Assembly (NCBI GenBank): GCA_001936135.1
Contig: CP012821.1
Span: forward strand, 1,116,001-1,180,000
DNA: 64,000 nucleotides
Reading direction: 5' to 3'
From: Saccharomycopsis fibuligera x Saccharomycopsis cf. fibuligera
Taxonomy: Eukaryota > Ascomycota > Saccharomycetes > Ascoideales > Saccharomycopsidaceae
The notes under the pieces are model-generated. The model saw only the letters and a program-made list of their open reading frames with translations. It ran no database searches and had not been told where the DNA came from. The position numbers were made by a program, and so were the translations under genes. This document shows, in pieces, positions 39,784 through 50,413 of the stretch (positions within the stretch are counted from its first letter, which is position 1; every line of letters begins with the position of its first letter).

Positions 39784-41442
39784 ATGCTCCAGCTTGTCAG
39801 AACAAAGGCCGTGGCCCAGGCTGCCAGTAAGCGTGTGTTGAGTCTCAACAGCCGCCGCTTGAGACAGTTCTCCACCCTCAACCGCAAGCACTGGGACGCC
39901 ATGAAGAGCAGAAGTTACGTTGCTGCTGCTGCTTCGGGCATTATCTTGGCTGTTTCCTACTTCTCCTCCAGCAGGGCCATATTGGCTGAGCCCAACAGTA
40001 GCAAAAGCAGCAGTCGCAGCTTTTCATCATCTGCTGGTCCAAATCCTCAGCAACAGGCTAAGCAGCCTGTCAGGCTTCTTTCGGATTCCCAGGAGAACGA
40101 CAAGTTGAGACTGAATGAAGAAAGCTACAACGTCAACAGAAACAATGGTATCTTAAGATATGACATTTCCCAGCTTCCTTCAAACAACCCTATTGAAGAC
40201 GATCGTTCCGAACAAATCATCGAGGTACCTATCGAGGACCCACTTAGCAAAACTGCAGTCAATTCAGACTGGGCCTTTTGGGGCATTTATGATGGTCATT
40301 CCGGATGGTATACTAGTGCAAAGTTGAGAGACGAGTTGATCAATGCAGTGGTGTATGAATTGAGTGCAGTCTACCTGCCTTCTGAATCAAATGGGAAGTT
40401 AAGAACCGTGCCATCATCAGAGAAAATCGATGCTGCTATCAAAGCCGGTTTTTTGAAACTTGATAATGAGATCATATATGGCAACATTGACAAAGCATTG
40501 GAAAACTTGGGTAACAAATCTAAAGCTGCTGAGCACTTATTGCCTGCTTTGTCAGGCTCTTGCGGCTTGCTTTCATTTTACGACTCTAATTCTCAAACTT
40601 TGAAAGTGGCAGTCACTGGTGACTCTAGAGCTTTGCTTGGGTCATTGAATGACAAAAAGCAGTGGACCGTGGAATCATTAACTATCGACCAAACTGGTTC
40701 AAACAAAAATGAAGCTGAAAGACTTAGATCTGAACATCCTGGTGAGCCAGGTGTCGTTTCCAGAGGCAGAGTGTTAGGGAGATTAGAGCCGTCTAGAGCA
40801 TTTGGCGATGGTAAATACAAGTGGCTTAAAGAGACTCAGGAGAAAATTCATCAAAATTTCTTCAGTTATCCACCACCAGGGAACTTGAAGACTCCTCCGT
40901 ATGTTACTGCTGAACCAGTAGTCACTACTAGGAAAATCAATCCCGCTAATAACGATTTCTTGATTTTGGGCACTGATGGGTTATTTGAATTGCTTACGCA
41001 TGAAGAAATTGCTGGTTTAGTGATCAAGTGGGCTGAACAAAAGAAAATCTTCAAAGACTACACATCATCTACGTTGCTGTCATTGAATGTTTTTAATAGA
41101 GATCCAAAGACTCTTGATTTTCCTAAAGTGGTAGACATCACCAAGGACAAAGAATTCTTGAAGCCACCATACCGTGAAAATACCAAGGCTGCCAAGAAAC
41201 TAATCTTGGAAGATGAAAATGTCTCCACACACTTGATTCGTAACTCATTGACTATGGGCACGGGCAACAGAGATTACGGAAAAATGCTTCTTAATATTCC
41301 TTCGCCGCTCTCCAGAAGATACAGGGATGACTTAACAGTGGTGGTGGTATTTTTCGGTAACAATGGCCAAGTGAGCGAAACCAATCAGCTAAAGATCAAC
41401 CTCGAAGCCACTAGAGGTGGTCAACTCAAGCCAAAGTTATGA
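39784..41442 (+). CDS. PTC5: Mitochondrial PP2C phosphatase Ptc5 (pyruvate dehydrogenase phosphatase)
   Basis: Mg/Mn-dependent Ser/Thr phosphatase that reactivates pyruvate dehydrogenase by dephosphorylating E1-alpha, 552 residues (S. cerevisiae 572). The N-terminus is a mitochondrial presequence rich in Arg, Ser and Ala (MLQLVRTKAVAQAASKRVLS), followed by a hydrophobic segment near residues 46-62, which suggests inner-membrane/intermembrane sorting. PP2C motifs are in order: GIYDGHSG near 164 (metal Asp; the usual HGG is HSG), TGDSRALL near 280, GTDGLFELL near 396 and RDDLTVVVVFF near 518. Single exon. Confidence 0.92.
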   Translation: MLQLVRTKAVAQAASKRVLSLNSRRLRQFSTLNRKHWDAMKSRSYVAAAASGIILAVSYFSSSRAILAEPNSSKSSSRSFSSSAGPNPQQQAKQPVRLLSDSQENDKLRLNEESYNVNRNNGILRYDISQLPSNNPIEDDRSEQIIEVPIEDPLSKTAVNSDWAFWGIYDGHSGWYTSAKLRDELINAVVYELSAVYLPSESNGKLRTVPSSEKIDAAIKAGFLKLDNEIIYGNIDKALENLGNKSKAAEHLLPALSGSCGLLSFYDSNSQTLKVAVTGDSRALLGSLNDKKQWTVESLTIDQTGSNKNEAERLRSEHPGEPGVVSRGRVLGRLEPSRAFGDGKYKWLKETQEKIHQNFFSYPPPGNLKTPPYVTAEPVVTTRKINPANNDFLILGTDGLFELLTHEEIAGLVIKWAEQKKIFKDYTSSTLLSLNVFNRDPKTLDFPKVVDITKDKEFLKPPYRENTKAAKKLILEDENVSTHLIRNSLTMGTGNRDYGKMLLNIPSPLSRRYRDDLTVVVVFFGNNGQVSETNQLKINLEATRGGQLKPKL

Positions 41443-41910
41443 TGACTGTATTGGAATTGATTTTTTGCGTTATATGGCTATTTGTTGTGGGTATGATTTA
41501 CCATTTCTTTTAGCTTGTTGTGTATTTTCTGTATGCGTACAAGTGTTCATTATGGTGGCATGTCATACAATATGCTATACACTCTCTTCAGTATTTTCTA
41601 TACAATTATCAAGACAATTGTACATTAATTAGATAAATTAGTGAATTAAAAGTGTAATAATGTAATAATGTCTCCACAAAAACCATTCTCCCGTAGTTAA
41701 AATAATTATTGTCACGTGATAGAAATCATCGCATTTTGAAATCAAAACAACAAAACAAAAACAAAAACAACGAAGCGGCATCACTATCAACAAGCAGCAG
41801 ACAAACAACCCACAAACTGCTATCAGGTTCTGCAATACACCTTCCAGAAGTACCGTTTTTGCTCGCTGGGGCAAGCGAAACTTCCACTTAGCAAATAAGA
41901 TTGTCTAAAA
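41443..41910. other. Intergenic PTC5-CDC27
   Basis: 468 bp, AT-rich. It holds the Cbf1-type palindrome at 41712-41719 and a run of CAAAA repeats near 41747-41770. No gene is seen. Confidence 0.5.
41712..41719. promoter_or_regulatory. TCACGTGA, Cbf1-type E-box
   Basis: Perfect 8-bp palindrome about 190 bp upstream of the CDC27 start, matching the Cbf1 core RTCACGTGA. Seen in sequence; binding is inferred. Confidence 0.45.
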
Positions 41911-44058
41911 ATGAATGTGCAGTCATACATCACACAGCGCCTCCGGTCAACCATATGGTACTCATTAGACAATGACCTTCTCGAAAACGCTGAGTTCACC
42001 GCCGAGAGACTACTCGGAGTATCAAACAAAAACGACTCAGAATCAATATATTTGTACGGTCTAGTATTATACCGCAGGGGTAAGTACAAAGCAGCGTATC
42101 GCCAAACCGCCAATCATGTTCATGTTGGTTGTGCCTTCATTTTTGCCAAATCCGCCTTGAAGCTCGAGTTGCAAAGCGAAGGAATATATGCGCTACAGCA
42201 AACTATGCACCTATGGAACAAAAGTGAGTCGGATGTCGATGATACTGGCAATTCTTCTAATTTATTTGGACTGGAAGCGTTTTCCTCTGCGGCTGCTGCA
42301 AATTATGAGCATGGTAGAAGATCAACTCCAGACGCTGCAGTGCTATTCTCGTTGTTGGGGAAATTGTATGCTTCCATTGGTGATGTTAAAGAAAGTTCAG
42401 TGTACCATGCTCAGGCGCTTAAGCTCAATCCATACCTTTGGGATTCGTTTGAACAGTTATGTAACATGGGAGTCAATGTCAATACTAAATCAGTGTATAA
42501 GCCAAAAACTGGTATCAAGAACCATTTGAGCTATGCGGCAATTCCAAATAACAGCAACAATAGCAACAATAATAATAAAAATAGAAGCTCAACGGGTGGC
42601 TTGGCCCCAATCAATCCGAAATCGTTCTTCAGCAGATCAACCAATGTGAGCCAAGATGATATTGGTCATGACTTATCCAGTTCTTCACTCAAACATGATA
42701 ATGGTAATAGTAATAGTAATCACAACAACAGTACCAATAGTGTCTACTCAACTCCGAGACTCAAGCAATCAGTACTACCAGATGCTCCAATTAGAAGACC
42801 AATAAGGCATAGTGCCAACAACAGCTCTAATGACATTACGGATTCCATCCAGCGAAGAGGTCCAAGACAAACTGCTTCAAAAGTGGCGTCAAGATTGATT
42901 ACTCAATCTACTCCTACAGTAAATAGTAGTATGAATTTCAACAAATCGTCAGCAGTAATGGCATCAGGGGATCTGAATTTGAAGCGTGGTAAAAATTCGT
43001 CAAAATTATCAAATTCAAACATTTTGAGCGGCAGTAATTCCTTAGATTTGAGAAAAAAAGAATACAGCGATCAAGCAGAATTTCAGTTGATGACATTATA
43101 CTCAATTTTCGCACGAGGCTTAAAAGCAATGACGCGATATGATTGTTATAAAGCCATAAGGATTTTAAATCAGCTTCCTGATTCGCAAATTGAAACACCA
43201 TGGGTGTTGGGTAAATTAGGAAGATTGAATTTTGAAATTGTCAATTATGAACAAGCAGAGCAATATTTCATTAGATTACGCAAACTAGATCGAACTAGAG
43301 TGGAAGATATGGAATATTACTCGACATTGCTTTGGCATTTACATAAAGATGTTGAACTAAGTTTCTTATCTCATGAATTGTATGAAATCAACAAAACATG
43401 TCCTCAAACTTGGGTCACAATCGGAAACTTGTTCTCACTACAAAGAGAAACAGATGAAGCCATTAGATGTTTCCAAAGAGCGACACAGGTAGATGTCAAA
43501 TTTGCTTATGCTTACACTTTACAAGGTCATGAATATGTTGCTAATGATGCTTATGAAAATGCGTTGGAAAGTTTTAGAAACGCGTTGTTGTATGATTCAA
43601 AACATTACAATGCATTATATGGTATTGGAATGGTATATTTAAAATTGGGAGAATTTACAAAAGCTGAATATCATTTTCGCAAAGCTAGAGATATAAATCC
43701 AGTTAATGTGATTTTAATCTGTTGTGTCGGAATGGTGTTGGAAAAATTGGATAAAAAAGAGCTAGCTCTTAAGCAATATGAATTGGCTAATGAATTACAG
43801 CCATTAAGTCCGTTGGCACTTTTCAAAAAAGCACAGCTTTTATTTGCGCTACAAAACATTCAACAGTCTTTGGCCGAATTTGAAAAATTGAAAATAATTG
43901 CTCCTGATGAAGCTAGTGTGCATTTCTTATTGGGACAATTGTATAAGATTACAAATCGGAAAAGTGAAGCAATTAAAGAATTTACAATTGCTTTAAATTT
44001 GGACCCAAAGGGTAGTCATTTGATTAAAGATGCTTTGGAGAGTTTGAATGACGAATGA
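41911..44058 (+). CDS. CDC27: APC/C subunit Cdc27 (Apc3), TPR protein
   Basis: Scaffold subunit of the anaphase-promoting complex that receives the IR tails of Cdc20/Cdh1 and Apc10. 715 residues (S. cerevisiae 758). The N-terminal TPRs (about 1-175) include the family-typical SLDNDLLENAEFTAERLLG and YLYGLVLYRRGKYKAAY. A disordered Asn/Ser-rich region (about 205-375) follows, a usual phosphorylation region of Cdc27. The C-terminal TPR superhelix (about 380-715) has repeats such as KDVELSFLSHELYEINKTCP, YANALESFRNAL-like and YNALYGIGMVYLKLGEF. Single exon. Confidence 0.95.
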   Translation: MNVQSYITQRLRSTIWYSLDNDLLENAEFTAERLLGVSNKNDSESIYLYGLVLYRRGKYKAAYRQTANHVHVGCAFIFAKSALKLELQSEGIYALQQTMHLWNKSESDVDDTGNSSNLFGLEAFSSAAAANYEHGRRSTPDAAVLFSLLGKLYASIGDVKESSVYHAQALKLNPYLWDSFEQLCNMGVNVNTKSVYKPKTGIKNHLSYAAIPNNSNNSNNNNKNRSSTGGLAPINPKSFFSRSTNVSQDDIGHDLSSSSLKHDNGNSNSNHNNSTNSVYSTPRLKQSVLPDAPIRRPIRHSANNSSNDITDSIQRRGPRQTASKVASRLITQSTPTVNSSMNFNKSSAVMASGDLNLKRGKNSSKLSNSNILSGSNSLDLRKKEYSDQAEFQLMTLYSIFARGLKAMTRYDCYKAIRILNQLPDSQIETPWVLGKLGRLNFEIVNYEQAEQYFIRLRKLDRTRVEDMEYYSTLLWHLHKDVELSFLSHELYEINKTCPQTWVTIGNLFSLQRETDEAIRCFQRATQVDVKFAYAYTLQGHEYVANDAYENALESFRNALLYDSKHYNALYGIGMVYLKLGEFTKAEYHFRKARDINPVNVILICCVGMVLEKLDKKELALKQYELANELQPLSPLALFKKAQLLFALQNIQQSLAEFEKLKIIAPDEASVHFLLGQLYKITNRKSEAIKEFTIALNLDPKGSHLIKDALESLNDE

Positions 44059-44563
44059 TAAAATTATGAAATTGTTTGATTAGTTTGAGTTTGAGTATAG
44101 CTAACATAATGTAACATGATGTAATATACGAGAGATATTGCTACTTGATATAGTAGCTATTAACTGATATTCGATGATTTGTTGTATTAATGAAGACTAT
44201 ATAGAATCGTATATTGCATTATTGAGGCAATAAATGAGCTAAAAACTTTTTTTTTTTTTGGTGTGTAAAGGCAAACTTTTGCGACAACTACAAAATAAGT
44301 ACTTGCTCATGAAATAGCTGTTTTGTTTGTTTGTATGTTTATTAGAAAAAAAGCAATTTATATGAGCGGATTATGATACAACTATTATGAGAGTTACAAA
44401 CGTAACTAGAAGGAAAGTACAAATTGGCATTTAATGTTTGCAACAACGCTACAAGGGACAAGCACTTAATTTCAAGAAATTCAGACGACAAACAAAGATA
44501 TCGACTTTTGATGATCTATAACTATGTATATGCTAATATACAGGTAACTAATAATTTTCTAAT
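44059..44563. other. Convergent intergenic CDC27 / MRX8
   Basis: 505 bp, AT-rich, joining two 3' ends. No RNA or gene is recognised. Confidence 0.5.
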
Positions 44564-46252
44564 TCAACTCTTCTTTCTCAAATTCTTACTTAACTTCAAA
44601 TCGCTAGGCAATCCACAACTCTTGATGATGTCATACCTAATTTCTGTCACTCCCTGCCTTCTACCAGTTTTCTTATCCGCCACCGAACTAGAAAATAAAT
44701 AATCCGGCAATATATTAACATCATTTTCCTTCATAATCTTTTCAAACACATGAATAACTTTTTGCATCTCTGCAGTGTTACGCAACTTGTCAATCTTGGT
44801 GAAAACCACATTAAAAGGGATTCCTTTTTCGGCTAACAAGTTCAAAATTAAAGCATAATCATGATCGCTGAAACCACGGGTGGCATTAACTAACAAGTAC
44901 ACTTTTCTTAACTCTTTCCGATCAGTTAAATACTTGACGATTTCTTCACCTTGTTTCAATGTGCTCTTCACTCCGTACCCGGGAGTATCAATAATTCTAA
45001 ACTTTTGCCCCACTGTGAAACAATTAATTGTCTTAGTAAATCCCGCTTTTTTAGAAGCGAAAGCAATTTCCTCAGTACTGGATTTGCGGGAGATAGCGGT
45101 ACATATCGAATTCAACAAACTTGATTTTCCAACGTTACATTTACCAATGAAGACAACCTCAGGGAGTTCTTGTAATAATTGCGGTGCCAATTTCAATTTC
45201 TTTTTATGGTATGTGTCATGATGTTGCTGGGATTGCTGAGATTTGAGTTGCTTTTGAAGTTGGGCGGCGGCTTCCTGTTCTTTTTGGCGTCTTCTTCTCT
45301 TTTGCTTAGCAGAGTCAAAGTCGATATCAAAATTTTCTCCGTACATTGATGATGATTGTTCGGGTGATGATATTTCGGGTGATGATGGCCATGATGACTC
45401 AGACTCTGGTAATGATTGTCTAGGTTTGGCTGGCTTCTTGGAAGATTCACCCAAGTCATCAAGCAGCATGGCTTCAGAAACTTGAAACTCATCAGGTCCA
45501 CTACCATTGTAGACAGCAGCATCAACACTAAGCCCGTTGTCGACATTGTCCTCGTTAACATCCAAAAACTCCACTTCCCTTTCCTGACGCCGTTGCACCT
45601 CGTTACGAATCTTCTCATTAGGTATATCATCAAAATTCAGCACTGCCCAAGAGAAACCTACTTTAGAATGATTGAAAAAATTATTCACAGATGAAACATC
45701 AAATGCAGATTCCGGCAACACTTGAAATTCATGCTTGAATTGTTTGAAAAGTTTAACAGCGGTGACTTCTCTATCATTATTACTATTACTTTTGGCTTTA
45801 TTTGATGATGATGATGTTGTTGTTGTTGTATTAGTACGGGAGTCTTTGTTGGATTTGGTTTTTGTACTTTTATTGGCTTTGCTGGCTGACAGTTTAGCGA
45901 TGATTCGTAAACCTTGTTGTTGTTGTCGTTGTTGTTTAGCAAGGATTTTCTGTCTTACCTCTTTCCAAATATCATTTTTAGTTATACTTTTCTCACTGTC
46001 CTCAATATTTCTACTCTTACTGGGCACTTCGACAGAATCACTAGTATTGTCACTATTACTATCATTTGCCACCTGACTAACATGCAAATATCTCATCTGC
46101 GTTTGCACTTGTAGTTGCGAGGGTACTAATATTTGTTCCTGTGTTATTATTGATCTAAGCAGGCGCAAGCACATACTTGGACCTAAATTAGACCGTAACT
46201 TGTTCCTTATAATAACCATTATCAACAATATATTAATACGGATGTCAAACAA
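44564..46252 (-). CDS. MRX8: Mitochondrial EngB/YihA-type GTPase Mrx8
   Basis: GTPase of the EngB family linked to mitochondrial ribosomes. The frame is 562 residues. The G domain is C-terminal (about 365-560): P-loop GKCNVGKSS, switch I Thr in KKAGFTKTIN, G3 DTPGYG and G4 TKID. The TKTIN and PGYG features are EngB-specific. The first 350 residues are a mitochondrial leader and a low-complexity spacer (Ser/Thr/Lys/Asn, then Ser/Pro/Glu), longer than in most homologs. Two candidate starts exist: 46252 and an internal Met at 46219 (MVIIRNKLRSNLGPSMCLRL), the latter giving the better basic amphipathic presequence. Confidence 0.88.
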   Translation of the reverse strand: MFDIRINILLIMVIIRNKLRSNLGPSMCLRLLRSIITQEQILVPSQLQVQTQMRYLHVSQVANDSNSDNTSDSVEVPSKSRNIEDSEKSITKNDIWKEVRQKILAKQQRQQQQGLRIIAKLSASKANKSTKTKSNKDSRTNTTTTTSSSSNKAKSNSNNDREVTAVKLFKQFKHEFQVLPESAFDVSSVNNFFNHSKVGFSWAVLNFDDIPNEKIRNEVQRRQEREVEFLDVNEDNVDNGLSVDAAVYNGSGPDEFQVSEAMLLDDLGESSKKPAKPRQSLPESESSWPSSPEISSPEQSSSMYGENFDIDFDSAKQKRRRRQKEQEAAAQLQKQLKSQQSQQHHDTYHKKKLKLAPQLLQELPEVVFIGKCNVGKSSLLNSICTAISRKSSTEEIAFASKKAGFTKTINCFTVGQKFRIIDTPGYGVKSTLKQGEEIVKYLTDRKELRKVYLLVNATRGFSDHDYALILNLLAEKGIPFNVVFTKIDKLRNTAEMQKVIHVFEKIMKENDVNILPDYLFSSSVADKKTGRRQGVTEIRYDIIKSCGLPSDLKLSKNLRKKS

Positions 46253-46554
46253 AAAGAATCTATGATATGAGTATCAAAATAGTAGGGTAGTGGTACTAAG
46301 GAATATTCTCCAGTACCAGAGTATGTTACGTCAAAATTCAAACTGGTAGATTGATGAGCTGCGAAAAAAAAAAATATTTTTAAAATACATGTATTTTTAT
46401 GTATGTTTATGTATGTTCCTCAGTTTTGGGTTTTACTACATTTCAAATCTATTTTTTTAGATAAAAACTCGAATTTTATTTCAAAACACCCAAAATACAA
46501 TCATTTTTTAAACTTATATTATAATATTATATCATACGCTTCACCTCAAGCTAC
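46253..46554. other. Intergenic MRX8-SFB3
   Basis: 302 bp AT-rich gap between the MRX8 5' end and SFB3 3' end. It contains GTATGTT repeats near 46398-46415. Nothing else is seen. Confidence 0.5.
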
Positions 46555-49500
46555 CTACTTGCTAATATTCTCTCTAATATGCTTGTGAATCTGGGTCAAA
46601 TATTCACCATAACTAGGAATACCATCCATTGACTTATCCTCAATAAGTAACTCCAAGAAATCCAGCTGATCCTCAATACCAAAACGGATAACCTTGACTG
46701 GCAAGAAATCAATATGTAAAAATTTTTTACTGAAATAGGTGACCAAGTTACTAACTTGTTGTGAGATTAAAGTATCCAATTGTGGCAACTCATCAATCAA
46801 TGGATCAATTTCTTCCACTTTTGAAACGCCAAACAAATCTTGCACCAACAATTCATTAACATCCTTGTGAACCCAAATCAAAACTTGTTGTCCGTTGAAT
46901 GTGAAATAACAGCCACCGTATTCGATGCTAGATAAGGAGGCAGTGACACCTTTAGGAAGCCTATACTTGAGGTAAATTTCATTGAATTCACAATCTTCAT
47001 CTTCCAAATTATGCAATGCAACGATATATGGATAAAGATAATACGAAAGCTGCGGTAAGGGTAAAGTGGCCAAATTGTATCGATTATAAATTCGCAAATT
47101 GTTTTTAGTCATCGATGTAATAGTTTTCAATAATCTGGATTTTTCAAATGATAATATATAACTAGCCAAAGTTTTGAGTCCATCTGGGATAATGAATTGT
47201 GAAAGTAATGCTTGCTTAGAAACGATATATTGTCTGTATTGAGAAAAAATGCTAGTTATTTTCAAGTCAATCAGATTTTGAATTGACACTAATGGTTGTT
47301 CAGGAATATGCTTAACGCAATCGCGGATAATCAAATTCATCAAAACGTCTTGATTAACAAATGAAAACACATCAACTAATCGCTCACTAACTGCGGAAAC
47401 CAAGTTAATGACTCTAACCTTTCTAACTCCCGATATTGTAGTGTACAAGATTGCTGCTTGGAAATGGCAGTCGAGTTTAGTGTTTAACTTGGCGTCATAA
47501 GTAAATAACACATCAAACGTTGTGTTTTTGTTCAAAGTTGGGATCACAGGTTCTTTAGCAACCAAACTGAAATTACCATAATATTCTTGAACTTGTAATC
47601 CGCTAGAACATCTAACTTTCAAATGTCCTTGGTAACCAACAGTATCACCAATAGATTTTTTGAAATCAAAAATGAATTTTCTTTCATCACGAAGAGGATG
47701 AAAATTATTGTAAAGTTTCAATAACCCGCCAGTTTCAGAAACAACATAACTGGTATTAATAAGGTCCATGTCAAAAGTAGGGAATGCAAATAAATCGAGC
47801 CCAACGTTCTCTTTAGTGAATTTACGACCCAAATCTTTATAGTATTGGTTATTTGCTTCCAATACAAGCTTTTCCTTATCATGATCTTTATTCAAATTAG
47901 CATCTTCGTATTTTTTCAATGATAAGCTTCCTGGGCCATAGTTTGGAATGGTGGATAAAGTGGCAGTGATTTTTCCACCTTGGCCTTCGGTAAACTCATG
48001 GAGTGCAGTAAATGCTGAGTTCAAAGCTGCAGCATAAGAGACTTCTGATGACCTATTGAACTTATTCGTAGATTCAATCAAAGCCAAAGTTTCTTCAATC
48101 GCTATTCTTGACTCAAGTGGATCGACAAAAAGACCATCAAAAAATGGAATGAATGGATCTTCAAGATCACTCATAATCGATACTGTTGGTTGTTGTAAAG
48201 TTGAACTCAAATTGTAAAACTGGATATTTTTGTCAAAGGTTATTATGGAAATTTTAGATCCTGGCGGTAATGTGGATATTTCTTCACCATCGTCAGTCCA
48301 TTTGTACAAAGAAGCTCTAATAGCTTCAGCAGTCAATCTTGGAAGTTCCAATTGAGCAGCTTGCACGCTAACGTCAATCAAAAATACTTGATGTAATGGT
48401 ACTGGCTTGAGATTTTCCTTCTCCCAATAAGCTTCTGGAAGCACATAATCCACCACTCCTTTATTTAGCTCTGGTCTTTGAGCATGATCCACTCTTCTGA
48501 AATTTTGATCAAGTGGACTGCTATACTCGGTAGGTATTGGATTAGCGAATTGACATAAGTTGCAAATGAATTTGTTGGAATGAGTGAATTGTACTGTAGA
48601 ATTAATATATGCACGACATCTATTGCAGCGTAATGGGCCACCATTAATATGGTCCCAGCTAATTTCAGGCACTTGTTCATCACCATCTTCTTCCACTGGA
48701 GCAAACGGTCTGATATTCACTGCTACTGGCAATTTAGACAACGCTCTCAATTTTTCAGTGGCTGGTAAATTGTACATCGATAAAGTCATGAATTTTGGAG
48801 ATGCCGTGCCTTGGTCAACAACTTTGAAATCAGTAGTTGCCAATGGTGGGCAAGCATTTTGGAAAGTTAAAAACTCGCTGTTCCAAAATTCGTTCTGGTA
48901 AAATTCTCTCTGATCAGGTACCGACAATGAGGATTCTGGTTGATATGGTTTGCCAGTGTATTGCTCAGGCATATTTGAAGTAATCTCTCTAGAAACAACT
49001 CTTTCATTTTTTCTCTTGATGTTGCCATTTTGCAATTCTGATTGGTATTGGAACTGTAATGCAGAAGGAGCAGGAGGAGTGAAAGGGGAAATTGGATTAG
49101 AGTGAGAGCCGGTTGGGTATGGTACTGATCGAGATCCTAGAGAAGTAGTGGAGCCATTCAAATTTTGACTTTGCAAATCTGGACTCAATAGTGATGCTTG
49201 TGAAGATTGTGGTAAATATGGCTGACTTTGCTGAGAATATTGGAAACCTTGAAATTGATGCGATGGGTAAATAGAACTTGTATGAGGCACTTGGTATTCA
49301 GACGGATCACCAGGAGCTACTGCTGCTGCTGCTGGAGCACCAGCATACGGGGATGGAGAAACAGAACCGTTGTTATCATCTAGCTGAGGCAGGAGTATAT
49401 GGTAAGCTCTAGCTGGTCTTTTCTTCTTTGGGTTCAATGAAGAAGATTTGAGACTTGTTTGCGAGCTGTTCTCATTGTTGAGGGTTAGCCCAGCAAGCTG

Positions 49501-49590
49501 CTGGTCTATGGAGCCGTAGCTGGGGTTTGCCATCGTGGGGATACAGGCGGTTTGGATGTAAGTGCTAGAGGTACCGTTGATGTTAGACAC
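46555..49590 (-). CDS. SFB3: COPII cargo adaptor Sfb3/Lst1 (Sec24 family)
   Basis: Sec24-type inner-coat subunit that pairs with Sec23 on ER exit vesicles and selects cargo such as the plasma-membrane ATPase Pma1. 1011 residues (S. cerevisiae Sfb3 929). It is closer to Sfb3 than to Sec24: KKKRPARAYH near residue 55, CPPLATTDFKVVDQGTASPK, then FMTLSMYNLP. The zinc finger has CNRC and CNLC pairs near residues 319-343. Then come the trunk with VFLIDVS, a beta barrel (VGYQGHLKVRCSSGLQVQEY) and a gelsolin-like end (GGCYFTFNGQQVLIWVHKDV). The N-terminal 200 residues are disordered. A second in-frame Met at 49533 (MANPSYGS) is an alternative start. Confidence 0.93.
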   Translation of the reverse strand: MSNINGTSSTYIQTACIPTMANPSYGSIDQQLAGLTLNNENSSQTSLKSSSLNPKKKRPARAYHILLPQLDDNNGSVSPSPYAGAPAAAAVAPGDPSEYQVPHTSSIYPSHQFQGFQYSQQSQPYLPQSSQASLLSPDLQSQNLNGSTTSLGSRSVPYPTGSHSNPISPFTPPAPSALQFQYQSELQNGNIKRKNERVVSREITSNMPEQYTGKPYQPESSLSVPDQREFYQNEFWNSEFLTFQNACPPLATTDFKVVDQGTASPKFMTLSMYNLPATEKLRALSKLPVAVNIRPFAPVEEDGDEQVPEISWDHINGGPLRCNRCRAYINSTVQFTHSNKFICNLCQFANPIPTEYSSPLDQNFRRVDHAQRPELNKGVVDYVLPEAYWEKENLKPVPLHQVFLIDVSVQAAQLELPRLTAEAIRASLYKWTDDGEEISTLPPGSKISIITFDKNIQFYNLSSTLQQPTVSIMSDLEDPFIPFFDGLFVDPLESRIAIEETLALIESTNKFNRSSEVSYAAALNSAFTALHEFTEGQGGKITATLSTIPNYGPGSLSLKKYEDANLNKDHDKEKLVLEANNQYYKDLGRKFTKENVGLDLFAFPTFDMDLINTSYVVSETGGLLKLYNNFHPLRDERKFIFDFKKSIGDTVGYQGHLKVRCSSGLQVQEYYGNFSLVAKEPVIPTLNKNTTFDVLFTYDAKLNTKLDCHFQAAILYTTISGVRKVRVINLVSAVSERLVDVFSFVNQDVLMNLIIRDCVKHIPEQPLVSIQNLIDLKITSIFSQYRQYIVSKQALLSQFIIPDGLKTLASYILSFEKSRLLKTITSMTKNNLRIYNRYNLATLPLPQLSYYLYPYIVALHNLEDEDCEFNEIYLKYRLPKGVTASLSSIEYGGCYFTFNGQQVLIWVHKDVNELLVQDLFGVSKVEEIDPLIDELPQLDTLISQQVSNLVTYFSKKFLHIDFLPVKVIRFGIEDQLDFLELLIEDKSMDGIPSYGEYLTQIHKHIRENISK

Positions 49591-50413
49591 CAGAGTGTTC
49601 GGTGTTCTGTCTGTTTCTCTGTTTGTCTATCTATTTGTCTACCTGGATGTTGTTTTCGTATTGGTGAATTTGCTGCTGTTGGTGTTCGCTTGAATTACTC
49701 CAAATCACAGAAAACGGCCTCGAAAAAGGGGGTTTAGTGTCACCCGGTACACCCCCATTGTCTCTGCATATACATACAAACTGCATAGGAATATGTATAG
49801 AATATACAGAGCATAGCAAAAGACATATATTCATAATGGAGAAAAAATTGCGGGCTATCAACAGGATATTATCAGAAAATAATTTGCACATAAAACAAAC
49901 CCATAGATAACTGCGAAGTTTTTTTGGGTATTAATTCGACTTTAAAGCAGTCGATCAGTGAACAGCACATTGCAATAATCGATAGTTGACTAAAAACAAA
50001 ATAATGTCTTTTAATAGAAAAAAAAAATATTAACCATTCTAGTATGCTTTATAATTTCTACCTCTTACTGGCAATCTTTGAAAGCTTCACGATTAGCCCA
50101 GTTATAGATACATGTGCACAAACGCAAACGCTAAAAATAATTTTAGCAGAGATGATTAAGTCTAGATGTACGAAAGGTGCACCAATAGTTTAAAATTTTT
50201 CAAAACGTAGCAAAGTTTTATCATATTTGTGCGAACTTTCAATAGGAGAGCAGGTTATTTCCAAAAAAAAAAAAAAAAAAAATTATTGAGCAACGTACGT
50301 TCTACATGAAACTAGTCTTTGAATTGCTATACTTGTATTGTTTTAGTCACGATGTCAAAGTATTCACTCGTTCTTGCTACCTGTTTTATAAAATTGTCTT
50401 TCCGTGTAGCTTA
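49591..50413. other. Intergenic, upstream of SFB3 and downstream of the FAD oxidase
   Basis: 823 bp with an A19 run near 50264-50282. It serves as the SFB3 promoter and the 3' flank of the FAD oxidase. No gene is recognised. Confidence 0.5.
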
